This document shows, piece by piece, positions 21,314 to 23,288 of a stretch of 23,288 nucleotides of DNA. Made by a program: the position numbers and the translations under genes. The DNA is from JBOFCO01 sp051646105 (GTDB lineage Bacteria; Pseudomonadota; Alphaproteobacteria; Rhodobacterales; Rhodobacteraceae), in contig JBOFCO010000129.1 in assembly GCA_051646105.1 (NCBI GenBank), forward strand, positions 1 through 23,288. The letters are read 5' to 3'. The notes below the pieces were generated by a model. It ran no database searches, was not told the origin of the DNA, and worked only from the letters and a program-made list of their open reading frames with translations. Numbering within the stretch: the first letter of the stretch is position 1; each line of letters starts with the position of its first letter.

Positions 21314-23288
21314 TCAAGCCGCCTTCGCGCCCGCGCCGAACCGCCCATAGAAGCTGTCGCCCTTTGCCGCCATGTCGCGCAGCAACTGTGGCGCGGCGAA
21401 GCGGGGGCCATGCGCCGTCTGCAGAGTGTCGCAAATCTCTACCGCCCTTGCCGCCCCGATGATGTCCAGCCAGGAAAACGGTCCGCCAGACCAGGGCGCA
21501 AACCCCCAACCGAGGATTGCACCCACATCGCCTTCGCGGATATCGGTCAGCACGCCTTCCTCCAGCGCCCGCACCGCCTCCAGCACCTGCGCGAACAGCA
21601 GGCGATGCTGCACGGTCGTCAGGTTCGGCTGCGCCTCAGCTTCCGGCCAGCGCTGTTCCAGACCGTCCCACAGGCCCAGCCGGTTGCCCTTGTCGTCATA
21701 GGCATAGAAACCTGCATTGGCCTTCTTGCCCATGCGTCCGGCGTCGGCCAGCGCGAAGATCACGGCATCGACAGCGCCATCTGGATAGGCATCGCCCATG
21801 GCCGCTTTCGTGGCCCTGGCGATCTTCACCCCCAGATCGATCGAGGTTTCATCGACCAGTTGCAGCGGCCCCAGCGGCATTCCGACCAGCTTCGCGGCAT
21901 TTTCCACCAGCGCGGGGGAAACGCCCTCTGCCACCATGCGGACGCCTTCGTTGATGTAGGGAATGATGCAGCGGTTGGCATAGAAAAACCGCGCATCGTT
22001 GACGACGATAGGCGTCTTCCTGATCTGCCGCACGAAATCCAGCGCCTTGGCCACGGCGCGGGGGCCGGTTTCCTTGCCCCGGATGATCTCCACCAGGTTC
22101 ATCTTGTCGACCGGGGAAAAGAAATGGATGCCGATGAATTGCGCTGCGCGAGCGCTGGCTTTCGCCAGACCACTGATCGGCAGCGTCGATGTGTTCGTGG
22201 CATAGATGCAATCCGGCCCGGTGGCTGCTTCGACCTTTGCCGTAACCTCGGCCTTTACCTTCGGGTCTTCGAACACCGCTTCCACCACCAGATCGCAGCC
22301 CGAAAGCGCCGCATAGTCGGTGGTTGCGGTGATGCGGGCCAGAACTTCAGCCTTCTTCTCGACCGTGACCTTGCCGCGCTTCATGCCCTTGTCGAGCAGC
22401 CCTTCGGAGTGCGCCTTGCCGCGATCGGCCGCTTCTTGCGTGCTGTCGATCAGCACCACGGAAGTCCCGGCATTGGCCGCGACATAGGCGATACCCGCGC
22501 CCATCATGCCCGCGCCGATCACGCCCAGCTTCTTCACCGACTGGTCGGCTTCGGCGGGCCGGTTTGCGCCTTTTTCCAGCGCCTCCTTGTTGATGAACAG
22601 GCTGCGGATCATCGCAGAGGAGGAGGGGTTCACCAGAACGGATGTGAAATGCCGCGCCTCGATCCGCAGCGCGGTATCGAAGGGCACCAGCGCGCCCTCA
22701 TAGACAGCGGCCAGCAGCGCCTTGGCGGCGGGATAAACCCCCATCGTCTTGCCGTGGACCATCGCCGATGCACCGACAAAGGTCATGAACCCCGCTGGGT
22801 GATAGGGCGTGCCGCCGGGCATCTTGTAGCCCTTGTCATCCCAGGGCTTGACCAGTTCGGCGGGCGTCGCGGCCAGCACCCATTCCTTCGCCCGCGGCAG
22901 AAGCTGATCGGGTGCCACAACCTCATCAATGATCCCGGTCGCCTTGGCGGCTTTCGGGTCCGACAGCTTGCCTTCAAGCAGGAAGGGGGCAGCCATCATT
23001 GCGCCCAGTTTGCGCACCAGCCGCGTGGTGCCGCCCGCACCGGGGAAAATGCCGACCATGATTTCAGGCAGGCCGATCTTGGCCTTCGGGTTATCGGCGG
23101 CGATGATCCGGTGGCAGGACAGTGGCAGTTCCAGCCCGATGCCCAGCGCGGTGCCAGGCAGGGCGGCGACAATGGGCTTGCCGCCCTTGAGCGTTTTCGG
23201 ATCCATGCCCGCGCGTTCGATCTTGCGCAGGATGCCGTGCATCATCATCACGCCGTCGAAGATGCCCCTGGCGCCGCCCTCGTCCTTC
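21314..23288 (-). CDS. fadB: Fatty-acid oxidation multienzyme (FadB-like), 5' partial
   Basis: This is the bifunctional beta-oxidation alpha subunit: enoyl-CoA hydratase plus L-3-hydroxyacyl-CoA dehydrogenase. The frame stays open to the window edge, so the N-terminal ~70 residues lie outside; the row of GTG/ATG codons at 23243-23251 is internal, not the start. The hydratase part shows ALPGTALGIGLELPLSCH (with the first catalytic Glu) and IGLPEIMVGIFPGAGGTTRL (the second). The dehydrogenase part begins KLGVIGAGMMGAGIA (NAD-binding), with GIHFFSPVDKMNLVEIIRG carrying the catalytic His, and a C-terminal helical repeat (GPLQLVDETSIDLG ... WGFAPWSGGPFSW). The thiolase partner (fadA) is not in the window and would lie upstream of this gene. 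Whether it acts like FadB or FadJ cannot be settled from the sequence. Confidence 0.93.
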   Translation of the reverse strand, partial: KDEGGARGIFDGVMMMHGILRKIERAGMDPKTLKGGKPIVAALPGTALGIGLELPLSCHRIIAADNPKAKIGLPEIMVGIFPGAGGTTRLVRKLGAMMAAPFLLEGKLSDPKAAKATGIIDEVVAPDQLLPRAKEWVLAATPAELVKPWDDKGYKMPGGTPYHPAGFMTFVGASAMVHGKTMGVYPAAKALLAAVYEGALVPFDTALRIEARHFTSVLVNPSSSAMIRSLFINKEALEKGANRPAEADQSVKKLGVIGAGMMGAGIAYVAANAGTSVVLIDSTQEAADRGKAHSEGLLDKGMKRGKVTVEKKAEVLARITATTDYAALSGCDLVVEAVFEDPKVKAEVTAKVEAATGPDCIYATNTSTLPISGLAKASARAAQFIGIHFFSPVDKMNLVEIIRGKETGPRAVAKALDFVRQIRKTPIVVNDARFFYANRCIIPYINEGVRMVAEGVSPALVENAAKLVGMPLGPLQLVDETSIDLGVKIARATKAAMGDAYPDGAVDAVIFALADAGRMGKKANAGFYAYDDKGNRLGLWDGLEQRWPEAEAQPNLTTVQHRLLFAQVLEAVRALEEGVLTDIREGDVGAILGWGFAPWSGGPFSWLDIIGAARAVEICDTLQTAHGPRFAAPQLLRDMAAKGDSFYGRFGAGAKAA

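Noticed and set aside
1..23288. Mobile elements, CRISPR arrays, tRNA genes
   Set aside because: No transposase or integrase frame, no regularly spaced repeats and no tRNA cloverleaf with a T-loop were seen on either strand.

Overview
The window is GC-rich, densely packed alphaproteobacterial chromosome, most likely from the Rhodobacteraceae (Rhodobacter/Paracoccus/roseobacter relatives). The reasons are the multimodular malic enzyme, a deoxynucleoside salvage operon with Rhodobacteraceae-like Upp and Cdd sequences, several small lipoproteins and membrane proteins of a kind I associate with this family, and a perfect CtrA-type TTAA-N7-TTAAC site. I see no transposase, phage gene, CRISPR array, tRNA or rRNA. 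This is core metabolic chromosome, not an obvious island.

Layout. 1-2.9 kb: small envelope proteins (two divergent lipoproteins, a third lipoprotein, a tiny two-helix membrane protein), a YbfF-type esterase and a tail-anchored protein of unknown function. A 416-base gene-free stretch (677-1092) holds two intrinsic terminators, other hairpins and CtrA-like sites, and could encode one or two small RNAs. 2.9-5.3 kb: glyA (serine hydroxymethyltransferase) divergent from nadK (NAD kinase). 5.3-8.2 kb: a translationally coupled pair, a soluble hybrid histidine kinase (HK-REC-Hpt) and an NtrC-type sigma-54 activator, which together carry all four phosphoacceptor sites of a phosphorelay. 8.35-13.4 kb, minus strand: maeB (malic enzyme), an exported alpha/beta hydrolase overlapping it by 8 bases, then prpE (propionyl-CoA synthetase) with palindromic and direct-repeat elements in its own upstream region. 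13.5-18.1 kb, plus strand: a tight cdd-deoA-deoB-add-upp operon. 18.2-19.3 kb: a secreted SPOR-domain protein. 19.3-20.3 kb, minus: a single-pass membrane protein that looks like an M48 metallopeptidase without its zinc site. 20.4-21.1 kb: a small sulfotransferase. 21.3 kb to the end, minus: most of a FadB-type beta-oxidation multienzyme, cut by the window edge.

Together the genes cover C1/serine metabolism (GlyA), NADP supply (NadK, and NADPH from MaeB), propionate activation, fatty-acid oxidation and nucleoside scavenging. The salvage operon can deaminate cytidine and adenosine, phosphorolyse thymidine/deoxyuridine, isomerise (deoxy)ribose-1-phosphate to the 5-phosphate and recover uracil as UMP.

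No wholly new system is evident. The parts most worth a second look are the structured, CtrA-flanked non-coding region at 0.7-1.1 kb, the sensor-less phosphorelay with a variant Hpt motif and GSFTGA loop, the prpE operator-like palindrome, the degenerate M48-like protein, and the nested perfect inverted repeats at 2.88-2.93 kb.
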